From contig NC_080589.1 in assembly GCF_029962835.1 (NCBI RefSeq), positions 16,327,586 to 16,391,585 on the forward strand: 64,000 nucleotides of DNA, written 5' to 3'. Origin of the DNA: Magnolia sinica. Taxonomy: Eukaryota > Streptophyta > Magnoliopsida > Magnoliales > Magnoliaceae. A program made the position numbers and the translations under genes. Below, piece by piece: positions 12,330-25,900 of this stretch; positions within the stretch are counted from its first letter, which is position 1; each line of letters starts with the position of its first letter. Under the pieces are notes generated by a model. The model saw only the letters and a list, made by a program, of their open reading frames with translations, was not told the origin of the DNA and made no database searches.

Positions 12330-13290
12330 TACTTTGGCATAGTGAGTAATCTCTCTAAGTCCACGCGGGATGTATATGTATTGTCCATGACAGATCCATC
12401 CGTTTTATCAGCTTATTTTAGATCATGACCCTAAAATTGAAGCATATCCATAGTTCAAATGGACCATTTCAGAGGAAACAACAGAGATAATGACCATCCG
12501 CCGTTGAAGCCTTCCCAGGGTCCGCAGCTATGTTTACATGCCATCCAACTTGTTCCATGGGTTACAGAGACATGGATGAAGGGAAAATACAAATATCGGC
12601 TGGATTGAAATTTTCTATAGCCTCATGGAAGTTTTCAATGGTATACATTTAATTCCCATGGTTTCTGCTACCGTGGTCTACTTCTAGCTTTAGATATGCT
12701 TCAATTTTGAGTTCATGCTCTTAAGATGGCAGCAACTGTATTTATACACTTTCAAGGGTGGTAGTGTATATAATAATGCATCTTGGATAGTGACCGTGTA
12801 TTACAGAAGACATCTTCTTTCGGATGCGGCTGAAGTTGAGACCTTAAGCAGGGGTGATTTTTTGGGCCTAAAGCATTCCATAGTCTTCAAGTTTATACAT
12901 ATGTACAGTCCATTTTTTACCATAACAATGTATCCATCCAATTTTCTAGCTCATTTTAGCTCATGCTTTCAAAAATTAATAAAATAATAATCTCATGTGG
13001 ACAACACCACAAGAGACAGTGATGACCGAACGCCCACCATTAAAAACTTCTTGGGACCTATCATAAGTATATCTATATTGTTTTTTTTCATCTAACCGGT
13101 TGACACGGTGAAACGTAACAGGTAAAATACAAACATCAACTTGAACCAAAACTTTTGTTACCCATGTAAAGCTTTTAATTTTATTACTTCTTTTTCCAAT
13201 GTTATGATTCACAAGATATTTGTATCTCTTTTTCCAATGGTATGATCCACCGGATATTTGTATCTGGTTAATTTTTTGTATAGCATTGCA
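12330..13290. repeat. Diverged MITE-like sequence, at least two pieces
   Basis: Words shared with the local MITE family appear (gggatgtatatgtattgtcc, then aaatggaccatttca, then caaatatcggctggattgaa; a second piece has catatgtacagtccattttt and gccaccattaaaaacttctt-like text). Ends are not clear and there is no gene. An imperfect 40-bp direct duplication (tatttgtatctctttttcca and tatttgtatctggttaattt) lies near 13220-13270. Confidence 0.5.
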
Positions 13291-13509
13291 AAATAATGAT
13301 CCGAGAAAACGGATGGATGGCATGAATATACAACACATTTATCGAAGTAGGCCTCGGAATGAACTTCAAGTCGGTTCAAACGGTGTACGCGTTTTGGCAA
13401 CGACCGAGGGAAAGGTTGAGAAGTCAGTCATTAGGTCTTTTTCTTCTATCTTTCTTATTTTATTTTTCGTAATGTTGCATAAGCACCCCAATTAAGTACT
13501 ACTGAATGA

Positions 13510-13790
13510 GATCTTTGAGCCTCACCACAGTGTATGTGTTTTATCCACTCCATCCATCTATTTTTCATGATCATTTTACAAAGTAAAACAAAAAAATGAG
13601 GCAGATCCACATCTTATGTGGACCACATAATAAAAACTCAGTGATGATGATTGTAAACAATTAAAAACTTATTGGAGCTCCAAAACTTTTGAATCAAACT
13701 GATATATATATGAATCTGTTTGACTTAATCAAAAGGTTGGATGGAAAATAAACATTCCAGTGTATCATAGGAAGTTTTTATGGTATAGTC
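13510..13790 (+). repeat. Partial GTGGGGCCCAC-family MITE copy
   Basis: Contains cacagtgtatgtgttttatc, gcagatccacatcttatgtg and aggttggatggaaaataaac, the same order of words as the complete MITE at 10187. The left end is degraded and the right end is missing. Confidence 0.6.
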
Positions 13791-14887
13791 TTGAGTTTTA
13801 ATACACGATTTTGCGATAAAATGAGTTGAAAAAACTATTGCACGGTAGGTATATACATGCATCAAGGTGAGCCATGGTCATCTCAACTATATATGCCAAG
13901 GGGTGATGCGTCTTCCACCATCATTGGTCTTTTCCTTTTCTTTTTTCTCTGTTGTTTTTATACGACGCGTCTTCTACCTTTTGTCTTCCAGTGGTGTCGT
14001 GCCTCATATAAAAACGACCTGATGAACAATTGGGATTCAATAGTAGCTGAACTATATATTTTAGTTACTTTGAATTGCAGTCACTTGTATGGAGAATTTA
14101 TCTTTGACTATTCTTGGGCTCATGCCTACTACAGTTTTTTGGGCAATTGAGTTGAAATAGATAACGTCAATATCTTTGTACAGACTGGATAAAAACCAGA
14201 AAACTGAGTTGAACAAGATAACGTCCAATATGGAAGCCACGTCGATGCACATGTTCATGTCGATATTTGTTTTATAGCTGGCAAACAGTTATACTTTTAT
14301 GCTGCAACATGTAGAGTTTTGTTCTATGAGAACTCACAATCAATTCATCTTAGTTCATATTGAAATTTAAGAGTCACAAATCCGGAAACCTGTAAACATG
14401 CCGTTTGGTTGACAGATAGTGATTGGATATCCACCATTAACTGTCTGTTGGTTTTTTCCTTTTAAGCTTTTATCCACACCACATGTAAATTATAGTGATT
14501 GGATATCCACCATTAAAACCCTCATAAGGCTAACTGTACTTTTTGTTTGACAGATAATCTGTTGATTAGGTCATACAGGCCCAGATGATGGGAAAAAATA
14601 AAAACCAACTTGCTTCATTCATTATAGGTAGCAAATAAACCTTACATTGGACCCTAAGAAGTTTTTAATGGTGTGGTCCACCTGAGATTTATATTGCCAT
14701 GTGATATGTCCATACCTTACAAGATCCTCCAAATTTCTAAGAATATTTGATATTATTAGTCTCAATTTCATCATTAAATTTCAATTAAATACTTTTATTT
14801 AGTATCATTTTTAAATCCTAATTTCATTTATTCTGTGGGGCCCACATGATGTATGTGTTTAATCCATGCCTTCCCAGTGAGGTCAAG

Positions 14888-15332
14888 TTGTGTGGGCCCA
14901 ACCATGGCGTGTGTCAAACATCAACAACATGCATTTGATGGGTCCCCTTTAAATCATGGGATATCCCAAAAATCAGCCATATACGGAACTCCAATGGGCC
15001 ATACCATCTAAAATCATGTGAAGACATGCCTAAAACATATAAAAGCACTTGGTGGGCCCCACCTGAAATTTGGATGTATCTTAAACTTGGTATGACCCCT
15101 CGTCCAAGTGGCACACACATAATGGATGGGCTGGATTTGTGGACCACATATCTGTGGGCCCAAAAAATAATTATGAACGTTTTAATGGAGGGTAATCCCT
15201 TTCAACTTTTGTATGTGGTGTGGCCCACACAAGTCATAGATTGATTTGATTTTTAATCCTTGGGCCCAACATAGGATGATGCATCTGACTGATGGGGTAG
15301 ATGTTTGACACGCATCATGGTGGGGCCCACAG
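14888..15332. repeat. Inverted-repeat (MITE-like) element with GTGGGCCC ends
   Basis: The left end gtgtgggcccaaccatggcg with tgtcaaacatc is inverted at the right as gatgtttgacacgcatcatg followed by gtggggcccac. Size is about 445 bp. Several further GTGGGCCC words lie inside. No duplication of the target was identified with confidence. Confidence 0.6.
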
Positions 15333-15418
15333 ACCCATACCAGACCCCGCCCCAAATTTGGGCGCGCTCTCAAATGGTGGCCCGCCTAAAGAAAACCCCC
15401 AAAATCAAAACCCCCAAA

Positions 15419-15553
15419 TCTCTCTCTCTGTCTCTCTCTCTCTCTCTGTCTCTCTCTCTCGCCCTCGCGCACGCAGGCTCCATTACTAAACCCTATCTCC
15501 CTCCCGATCTTGCTCCAACTCTCTCATCGTCCTCCCTCTCTCTATTCAGTCCC

Positions 15554-15596
<43 letters not shown>

Positions 15597-16180
15597 ATTC
15601 AGCACCTCAAAAAACCTCAGAGGACCCTTCATCATCTCGATTGGAGTTCCATTATTGACTTGTCTCGGTGCATCTGGAACTACTGGTTTCCCTCTTTGTT
15701 GCTAGATTGAGAGGCGCCATTGCAAGAACTCCAAGAAGAAAAAGGTATATGCTTCTTAAAAAAACATTGGATTTTCTGTTTTAGATTCGTTTTCTTCATG
15801 AAATGCATGGATTTGGTTTCATTTGTGGTGGTTTCTGTCTCTATTGGCGGTGAGATCTGGATGATTGGATCCGTGTTGTGGTCTGATATGAGTGGATTTG
15901 ATGTGATCTGGTACGAAATTAATTATAAAAATTTAATGGATTCTTTTCCTCCTTTGGCCCAGCTCATAGAATAGAAACTGTTTCTTGCAAATGACATTGT
16001 TTATGTTATCAATGAAAATTTAACGCAGGCTAAGGTACCTGCATCTGTCCTGCCCGAATCGACTATGTAACCCACAGGGAGCAGCTGCGAATTTCGTAGG
16101 ACATCTTGCCCCATTTGCCAAAAGTTCTTGTGAAACTCCTTGTACATTTACATTGTCTTGAAGATCTATTCCCTAGTTTT
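15419..16180 (+). other. CT-rich leader-like tract with possible exon borders; unrecognised gene fragment
   Basis: CT microsatellite (15419-15597) is followed by text that looks like a plant 5' UTR and first exon ending at aagaaaaag|gtatatgc near 15744. A good acceptor, ttaacgcag, lies near 16029. Reading across that junction gives a lysine-rich stretch (KNSKKKKAKVPASVLPE) and then a stop within 20 residues. I do not recognise a family. It may be a decayed or captured first exon, or chance. The evidence is weak. Confidence 0.3.
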
Positions 16181-16574
16181 CATATTCCGTGAATAATCAA
16201 TGGTCAAGAATGGTTTATACATCACTTCTCTGCCGTCGATCACATCTGCCATGGCATATTTTATGCAGTGAAAATCTGTCTTATGGGAGTAAGATTCAGA
16301 TGTTTCTTATTCTCCTATTCGAGTTAAACAATCTTAGTGGCCAATGGCCCACACAAAGATGAACAAGCGCCTAACAACGGGGCCATGTTGCATGTGGGGA
16401 ATTGATCGACACCTGGAAGAGTAATGCTGTGGTGATGGTGCAAATTTACTTCCTCCACTGGGCGCAGCATTGTTCATTGAAAAAGGACGTAAATGAGAAT
16501 CATGACCTACTTCAGATGAGAAATGACCACCTACATGTGCATGTACCACTTTTGTGATGCAGGCCATTTTCAGC

Positions 16575-17190
16575 TGTTGGATGGGTTTTGCTAATGTCCA
16601 CACCTTCATGGGTCGTTAGCAACATCCCCAAGGCTAGAATGGAATGCCCAATCATCAATTCGAATTTCCATTCTTTAATACTATTAGGGATAAGCCATGG
16701 TGCAAAAATCATGCAAATAGGATAATTGTAAGCATTTTCATCAATAGCATGGAAAATGGACAGTCAAGATTGAGTGGAGAGACAAAATAGGTCCAATCAT
16801 TCTCCTCTTGAGCCATCTATTTGATGTATCCCTGTTTGTATTGCTTATAATTCCAAGGCATCACTTTGGTTTGATGATTCGAACCATGCAATCTATGGCT
16901 CATAAAAAAACAATTGACTAGAATAAATTGGTTTCATTCATAGGGTTAAAATCATTCTATCAGTGTAATTCTTGCACCATGGCTTTATCTCAATGGGACT
17001 ATTTAATGAACTGTTCCGGTTGATGGTTGAGCATCACACGGATAAATTAAATGAACTGTCCGGGTTGATGGTTGAGCATCCCACCTATAAATTGATGGTT
17101 GAGCGTCCCACCTATAAACTAAAAGCTTTGGGGATATTGCTAACTTCTCCGCGAAAGGTGGTAACATTAGCAAAATCCTTTATTTACTTT
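16575..17190. repeat. Imperfect inverted repeat, MITE-like, with an internal triplication
   Basis: The left arm (ggttttgctaatgtccacac, then cgttagcaacatccccaagg, then ggataagccatggtgcaaaa) is matched in inverse by the right arm (cttgcaccatggctttatct through tttggggatattgctaactt and acattagcaaaatcc). The right arm contains three tandem copies of a ~45-bp unit around gttgatggttgagcatccca. No coding potential. Confidence 0.6.
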
Positions 17191-18960
17191 TCAGGACTGG
17201 TGCACATACCTCTATGTGATCAGTTCATCCATTGCTAAAGACCCATCGTGGCCATTTATTGAAAATGTTTTCTTGTTAGGAAAGTGCAAAAACACCATTT
17301 TTCTTTGAATGAAACAGAGATTCTGTAGAAGTGAATTCAAATTGGAAGTGGTCCCTATTTTAGAAAATAATAGAGGGTAATAGCATTTTGCAGGGTGACA
17401 TATATCACCAGGTTTTGAAAGTATCATGATAAATACACTAAACGATGTTACCAGAAGGAAATGCTCCACAATTTAAGGTGGAAGAAAGGATCCAAATTTT
17501 GATATCTTGAAAATAATAAAAGAAATAATTAACTTGTTTTAAAACATTCTTGAAGCCTCCATTTTAAAAACACAAAATGAAAAGCTAAATAAAATTAAAA
17601 AGAGAATGAGTAAAATTTGATTTGTAAATAAGGATTTGAATCGTAACTTGTAGGATTCATCTAAAACGGAATTCAAAGTGGGATTCAATTCATTTTGCCT
17701 GGGATTCGGCTTAAATTGCAAATCATATGATTTTGATAACTATGAGAAGAATTATTTATTTAATCATCTATGAACTACCATCATCATAGGATTTGCTTGA
17801 AAATCATCATTGGTGTATTCGACTATAAACATATCCCTGTTCATGGCCATGAACTAATTAGGCGAGATCCCTTATTTTCTTCAAATATTTTATAATACTA
17901 TAACAGTCTTCCAATGACTCAATCTTGGATTGCTTTATTATTGGTCAACCTCTCACACTGAGGCAATATCTAACCTTGTAAACGTCATCACATACATAAG
18001 ACTTCCAATAAGATACTTGTAGGGAACAATATTTTTTATATGGTGTTTATGATGCTTAAATCAATCCACTTGGATGTGTGGTAATGATGCAAATATCAGC
18101 CCACTAGAACATGTGTTTGTTTCTAATGCTTAAATCAGTCCACTTGTCCACTTGGAATATGACACCCATACACATATACTCCAATTGTACACGTGGCATA
18201 ACATATAAACACAAATTAACCACAGATTGCTTAATAAAAAATTTAGTGTCATGCATGCATTGGATGTGCAAACTTAGAATTCTTAATAATTAACTTAGCA
18301 TTTGCGTTTGGCATGAGATATGTTTTCTAATACTTGTGATGTAGTTCGAAATTGATTGTTTAATTTGCCAAATATGGATTTGCTTTGTATCTAAATTTGA
18401 ATTTACATTATTTTTCATTCGGCTATTGTTGATATGAAGAATGTATTTCTTGTAGCAGAATATTTTTAGGATAAATTATTCATATATCATTTTCTTATCA
18501 TAAATTATTCATATTACAGTTTATAGTTGTGACTTGTAATTTATAGATTTGTAAGTTAGATAATTAGTTACTCGTTTGAGGATTTCTATGTGGCCATACA
18601 TAGATATGGTGTGTTTTTGGTGGCATAGAAATCGCTCAAATTGTCCCATTTTGGACAGTTCAATGTTAGATGGATAGTATACTTTCATATAATCTATTTA
18701 AATGTTCATGCCTGATCCGCGGTTCATCTCCTCGTTTCTCTCTAGATATGTTTCTTTCGTTCTATATCCAATGCCAAATATCTTTACATTGTTTTAGATA
18801 TTTGGCATCGGAATGTAACGTAAGATCAACTTATCTGGAGAGGCATGGGGAGATGCTGCCGGATTTTCGGCGTGGACGTTTAAGTGGGAATATGAAAGTA
18901 TTACAATCTATCCAACCTTGGACGAGTAACTAATTTAGGATTTAATTGTATCATCTCGAA

Positions 18961-19311
18961 ATTGATGGAGTAGACCCGGATGTGCGTCGGAGCTATCTGG
19001 ATCTTGAGCGGGGGTCCCTGGAAGATGGGAACCGCTGTTATGACCATGATGAAGCTGTCCATTTCCTATGGACAGCATTGGAGGGGCTGGCCATTTGGAC
19101 AGGCCGTGTTTATGTATTTGATCGAAATTAATGGAGCAGACCCGGATGTGCGTCGGAGCTATTTGGAAGAGCGGGGTTCCCTAGAAAGAGGGAACCGCTA
19201 TTATGACCATGATGAAGCTGTCCATTTTTTATGGACAGCATTGGAAGGGGCCTGGCATTTGCGTCGGATGGCCTTGTTTATATCTGTATTTGCTTTGCAG
19301 GGACCATACCC
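18961..19311. repeat. Unique tail of the right arm of the giant inverted repeat
   Basis: Inverse of 9092-9440 with only a handful of differences by eye: two ~162-bp units, each open in the plus frame with GADPDVRRSYL and AVHFLWTALEG. It ends accataccc and passes directly into the C-rich array, exactly mirroring the left arm. No product is assigned. Confidence 0.85.
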
Positions 19312-22300
19312 TTAACCTAAACCAAAACCTATGACCTAAAACCTTAACCTATAACCTAAACCTCAACCTTAACCTAAACCTAAACCTAAACCTTAACTTA
19401 AAACCTAAAACCTAAACCTAAATCCAAAACCTAAATCTAAACCTTAACCTATTCTCAATTCCCTAAACCTATATCTTACAACCTAAACCTAAACCTAAAC
19501 CTAAACCTTAACCTATACCTATAACCTTAACCTAAACCAAAACCTATGACCTAAAACCTTAACCTATAACCTATAACCCAAACCTATTCTCAAATCTGAT
19601 TTCCTAAACCTAAACATTGACCTATTCTCAATTCCCTAAAGCTATAACCTATAACCTAACCTAAACCTATCCTCAAATCCCAAAACCTATAACTATAACC
19701 TAAACCTTAACCAAAAACCTATAACCTAACATAGCCTAAACCAATAACCTTCACCTAAACCTAAACCTATAACCTAAAACTATTCTCAAATCCCTAAACT
19801 TAAACCTAAACTTATAACCCAAACCTATTCTGAAATCCCTAAACCTATACCTAAACCTTAAAAGCTTCTCAAATGCCTAAACCTAAACCTACACCTAATC
19901 CTAATCTCAACTCCCTAGCCTAAACCTAAACCTAAACTTGAAAACCCAAACCTAAACCCAGTCCCGAACCCGAACCCGATTTCCTAAACCGAAACCTTGA
20001 CCTATTCTCATTTCCCTAAAGCTATAACCTATAACCTAACCTAAACCTATAACCATAACCCAAACCTATTCTCAAATCCCTAAACCTAAACCAAAACCTA
20101 TAACCTATGCCTATTCTCAAATCCCTAAACCTAAACCTACACCTAATCCTAATCTCAACTCCCTACCCTAAACCTAAACCTAAACTTGAAAACCCAAACC
20201 TAAACCCGGTCCCGAACCCGAACCCGATTTCCTAAACCTAAACCTTGACCTATTCTCAATTCCCTAAAGCTATAACCTATAACCTAACCTAAACCTATCC
20301 TCAAATCCCAAAACCTATAACTATAACCTAAACCTTAACCAAAAACCTATAACCTAACCTAGCCTAAACCAATAACCTTCACCTAAACCTAAACCTATAA
20401 CCTAAAACTATTCTCAAATCCCTAAACTTAAACCTAAACTTATAACCCAAACCTATTCTGAAATCCCTAAACCTATACCTAAACCTTAAAAGCTTCTCAA
20501 ATGTCTAAACCTAAACCTACACCTAATCCTAATCTCAACTCCCTAGCCTAAACCTAAACCTAAACTTGAAAACCCAAACCTAAACCCAGTCCCGAACCCG
20601 AACCCGATTTCCTAAACCGAAACCTTGACCTATTCTCATTTCCCTAAAGCTATAACCTATAACCTAACCTAAACCTATAACCATAACCCAAACCTATTCT
20701 CAAATCCCTAAACCTAAACCAAAACCTATAACCTATGCCTATTCTCAAATCCCTAAACCTAAACCTACACCTAATCCTAATCACAACTCCCTACCCTAAA
20801 CCTAAACCTAAACTTGAAAACCCAAACCTAAATCCGGTCCCGAACCCGAACCCGATTTCCTAAACCTAAACCTTGACCTATTCTCAATTCCCTAAAGCTA
20901 TAACCTATAACCTAACCTAAACCTATCCTCAAATCCCAAAACCTATAACTATAACCTAAACCTTAACCAAAAACATATAACCTAACCTAGCCTAAACCAA
21001 TAACCTTCACCTAAACCTAAACCTATAAGCTTAACCTAAACCTAAACCTATAACCTAAAACTATTCTCAAATCCCTAAACTTGAACCTAAACTTATAACC
21101 CAAACCTATTCTCAAATCCCTAAACCTAAACCTAAACCTTAAAAGCTTCTCAAATGCCTAAACCTAAACCTACACCTAATCCTAATCTCAACTCCCTAGC
21201 CTAAACCTAAACCTAAACTTGAAAACCCAAACCTAAACCCGGTCCCGAACCCGAACCCGATTTCCTAAACCGAAACCTTGACCTATTCTCATTTCCCTAA
21301 AGCTATAACCTATAACCTAACCTAAACCTATCCTCAAATCCCAAAACATATAACTATAACCTAAACCTTAACCAAAAACCTATAACCTAACTTAGCCTAA
21401 ACCAATAACTTTCACCTAAACCTAAACCTATAAGCTTAACCTAAACCTAAACCTATAACCTAACACTATTCTCAAATCCCTAAACTTAAACCTAAACTTA
21501 TAACCCAAACCTATTCTCAAATCCCTAAACCTAAACCTAAACCTTAAAAGCTTCTCAAATGCCTAAACCTAAACCTACACCTAATCCTAATATCAACTCC
21601 CTAGCCTAAACCTAAACCTAAACTTGAAAACCCAAACCTAAACCCGGTCCCGAACCCGAACCCGATTTCCTAAACCGAAACCTTGACCTATTCTCATTTC
21701 CCTAAAGCTATAACCTATAACCTAACCTAAACCTATAACCATAACCCAAACCTATTCTCAAATCCCTAAACCTAAACCAAAACTTATAACCTATGCCTAT
21801 TCTCAAATCCCTAAACCTAAACCTACACCTAATCCTAATCTCAACTCCCTACCCTAAACCTAAACCTAAACTTGAAAACCCAAACCTAAACCCGGTCCCG
21901 AACCCGAACCCGATTTCCTAAACCTAAACCTTGACCTATTCTCAATTCCCTAAAGCTATAACCTATAACCTAACCTAAACCTATCCTCAAATCCCAAAAC
22001 CTATAACTATAACCTAAACCTTAACCAAAAACCTATAACCTAACCTAACCTAAACCAATAAAAACCTATAACCTAAAACTATTCTCAAATTCCTAAACTT
22101 AAACCTAAACTTATAACCCAAACCTATTCTGAAATCTCTAAACCTATACCTAAACCTTAAAAGCTTCTCAAATACCAAAGCCTAAACCTACACGTAATCC
22201 TAATCTCAACTCCCTAGCCTAAACCTAAACCTAAACTTGAAAACCCAAACCTAAACCCGGTCCCGAACCCGAACCAAATTTCCTAAACCAAAACCTTGAC

Positions 22301-22880
22301 CTATTCTCAATGCCCTAAAGCTATAACCTATAACCTAACCTAAACTTATACTTATAACCTAAACCTATTCTCAAATCCTAAAACTTATAACTATAACCTA
22401 AACCTTAACCAAAAACCTATAACATAGCCTAAACCTAAACCTATAAACTTAACCTAACATAAACCTATAACCTTAACCTTAACATATAACCTAACCTAAA
22501 CCTATACTTATAACCTAAACCTATTCTCAAATCCCAAAACCTATAACTACAACCTAAACCTATACCTATAACCTTAACCTAAACCTAAACCTATAACCTA
22601 AACCTATTCTCAAATCCCTAAACCTAAACCTAAACCTATAACATAAACCTATTCTCAAATCCCTAAACCTAAACCTAAACCTAAACCTTAATGTATTCTC
22701 AAATACTAAACCTAAACCTAAACCTATAACCTATAACCTATAACCTATAACCTCAACTTAAATCCCTATACCTAAACCTACACCTAATCCTAATCTCAAC
22801 TCCAATTCCCTAAACTTAAACCTAAACTTATACCTAGTCTCTATTCCCTAAACCTAAACACATAACCTAGCCTAATCTTA
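19312..22880 (-). repeat. Telomere-like minisatellite array, inverted (C-rich strand on plus)
   Basis: About 3.6 kb of CCTAAACCTATAACC variants forms the inverted counterpart of 3273-9091. The higher-order phrases match in detail near the junction, for example the inverse of ggttttggatttaggtttag and of ggtcataggttttggtttag. The marker phrase aacccgaacccgatttccta recurs near 19970, 20215, 20595, 20845, 21250, 21655 and 21905. The array ends about 40 bp before the presumed transposase start. It is shorter than the left array by about 2.2 kb. Confidence 0.92.
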
Positions 22881-22922
22881 AAGCTATTTTCGTAAACTGA
22901 CTTTAGTCATTTCATTGTAGAC

Positions 22923-25900
22923 ATGGATAAGAGTTGGATGCGAGCTAAGAACAGGTTTGGCCCAGAGTATAAGCAAGGGGTTCAAGAGTTCATGAAATTT
23001 GTGTGAAATCGGGCAGATTCAAGGAATAGGATTAGGTGTCCATGTCGAAAATGCAAGAACATGATATATAAGACTTTAGACAAAGTAGAGGATGATTTGT
23101 TCATAGTTGGGATTGATCAGGGTTACACTTGGTGGATCTATCATGGTGAAGATATGACTCATAGAGTTGAGCCCTCCAAAGTCCTTGTTGACCCAATTGT
23201 GCCGGATGACGAGGATGAAGACGTTGACGAAATGCAAGATATTATAAGGGATGTGTTCAGGGGAACAACTGCGGATACTGATTTTGCAGCGACAAGCAGT
23301 AGCCAAGATATTCCTCCAATGGGTGATGTCAAATCAGAAAAGTTTAGTAGGTTGTTGAGGGAGGCAGAACGTCCACTTTATCCGGGGTGTCAAAACTTCT
23401 CCAAGTTGAATTTTCTTACAAAGTTACTTCATTTGAAGACAATAAATCGTTGGAGTAACAAGTCATTTGACATGTTGCTTGAGTTGTTGAAAGAAGTGTT
23501 ACCGGACGGTGAGACATTGCCAAAGTCTCATTACGAGGCAAAAATATTGATGCGAGACTTGGGCCTTGGTTATAAACTCATACATGCATGTATAAATGAT
23601 TGTTTATTATATTGAAAAAAGCACGATAAGGCTGAAGAGTGTCAAGAATGTGGAGAGTCTAGGTGGAAGAATGACAGAGCCGGGGGTAAGAAAATCCCGC
23701 GAAAGGTGTTAAGGTACTTCCCATTGAAACCCAGATTGCAAAGACTGTTTATGTCTCGTAAGACGGCTGAAGATATGAGGTGGCATAAGGAGAAACGCGT
23801 TCATGATGATAGTACACTGAGGCACCCTGCGGACGCTGAAGCCTGGCAAAATTTTGACAAGCAACATAGCTGGTTTGCAGAAGATTCTCGCAATGTTCGA
23901 CTAGGCCTTGCAAGTGATGGTTTTAATCCATTTGGTAATATGAGTAGCTCGTACAGTATGTGGCCAGTGGTACTTATGCCCTACAATTTACCTCCTTGGT
24001 TGTGTATGAAAGAGTCATTTTTCATGATGTCATTGCTTATTCCTGGACCCAGGTCACCTAGGAATGACATTGATGTGTATTTACGACCGTTAGTAGACGA
24101 GTTAAACGAGTTGTGGAGTCAAGGTGTACAAACGTATGATACATTTGCAGGACAGACATTTCGATTGCATGCAGCGGTCTTGTGGACAATAAATGACTTT
24201 CCCGCATATGGAAATTTGTCTGGGTGGTGCACGAAGGGCAAGTTGGCTTGTCCTACATGTGGTATTGAGACTTGTTCATTGTCACTGAAGCATGGTAGGA
24301 AAACATGTTATATGGGCCATCGTCGCTTCCTTCCGAGCGATCATAGTTGGCGTAGGAAGACGATGATCTTTGATGGCAAACAAGATCATAGGCCACCTCC
24401 GAAAGAGCTATCTGGAGAAGACGTGATGCAACAACTGAGTAACATTTCACCGGTTAGATTTAGTAAGACATCGCACTTGAAGAAGAGGAAACGTACAGTA
24501 TTGGACTATAATTGGAGAAAGAAGAGCATCTTTTTTGAGTTGCCCTATTGGAGTGATCTGAAATTGCGACACAACTTGGATGTCATGCATATTGAGAAAA
24601 ATATATATGACAATGTATTTGGAACATTGATGAACATAGAGAAGAAAACAAAAGACAGTTTTAAGACTCGATTGGATCTACAAGAAATGGGTTTAAGGAA
24701 AGAGTTGCACTTGCAACCACATGGAAATTCATATACTATACCAGCAGCCTGTTACACGTTGACAAAACTAGAGAGAAAGCGTTTATGTGATTGGTTGAGA
24801 TCGGTGAAGTTTCCTGATGGGTATGCGTCAAACATATCTCGGCGCGTAAACGTTACGGACTGTAAGGTAACAGGAATGAAAAGTCATGATTGTCACGTCC
24901 TTCTGCAACGCCTACTGCCGGTTGCGATTCGTGGATTCTTGAGCAAGGATATCAGTGCGGTACTGATTGAGTTGGGAATATTCTTTAAGGATTTTTGTTC
25001 GAGATCGTTGAATGTAGATGTTATTAAACGACTGGAGAGGGACATTGCTGTAATCCTTTGCAAACTTGAAAGAATATTTCCACCTGCATTTTTCGATGTC
25101 ATGGTACACCTAGCGATTCACTTACCGCACGAGGCGAAGTTTGCAGGCCCAGTACAATATCGTTGGATGTATCCAATTGAAAGGTAGTACTAATATCTTA
25201 AAATTTTTATTCATTCAATAAACTACATATCCATGTTTTCATACGTATAACATAGTGGTTTTGTGTATAGATACCTTCACACACTGAAACAATTTGTAAG
25301 GAATAAGGCACGACCGGAGAGGTCGATAGCTGAAGCGTACATTGATAATGAGTGCCTTACATTTTGCTCCATGTATCTTCGTGGCATAGAGACTAGATTC
25401 AACCGAGAAGATCGGAATGTCGATGAAGGGCAGGAGCATAAACAAGGACCCATATCTGTATTTACACATAACGTTCGTCCTTTAGGATCCCCGACGTTTC
25501 AGGATATGGACCTTAAGGATCTAGCAAAGACGCAGTGGTATGTGTTGCATAATTGTGAAGAAATAGAGTCGTACTTGGAGTAAGTCTTCTCTCGATTATT
25601 ATTTTCTCTACATACGATGATCTTAATGTTTCTTGCTGATGACGTGCCATTTATGTGTAGCGAACACATAGACGAGATGAAGTCCAAATTTCCCACAAAT
25701 TATGATCGAATGCATCAAGATCATTTTCCAGAATGGTTCGCCAACCGTGTAAGATTTCACATTGTATTTCACCACACTTAGCATTTTCGTTGTATTGCAC
25801 ATTATTTCAACTTATGAAAATCCCTAAACAATTATATTCTGTACATGATAATAGATGAAGATGTTGCGCACAAGCAACTCTGCGGATGCGTCTGATGCGT

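Larger units (their letters stand above)
9491..18960. other. 9.5-kb loop of the giant inverted repeat: AT-rich, MITE-rich, no intact gene recognised
   Basis: The interior between the two arms has the look of ordinary plant intergenic or promoter DNA, unlike the arms. It holds one clear MITE with a 9-bp duplication (10187-10665) and several related MITE-like pieces between 11960 and 15330. It also has a GA-rich tract (11658-11935), a CT-rich tract (15419-15597) and an imperfect inverted repeat at 16575-17190. The stretches 9491-10186, 10666-11640 and 17200-18960 show nothing I can name. Possible exon borders near 15750 and 16029 are noted separately. Whether this block was captured or is a decayed large transposon cannot be decided by reading. 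Confidence 0.6.

Noticed and set aside
15301-15658. Ser-Leu-rich frames in the CT tract
   Set aside because: Same simple-repeat effect. The tract is more likely an untranslated leader.
3273-22880. Real telomere or interstitial telomeric repeat
   Set aside because: The dominant units (TTTAGGTTATAGG, GGTTAAGG) are not the plant TTTAGGG repeat, a long-period pattern overlies them, and the arrays lie within a transposon in opposite orientations.
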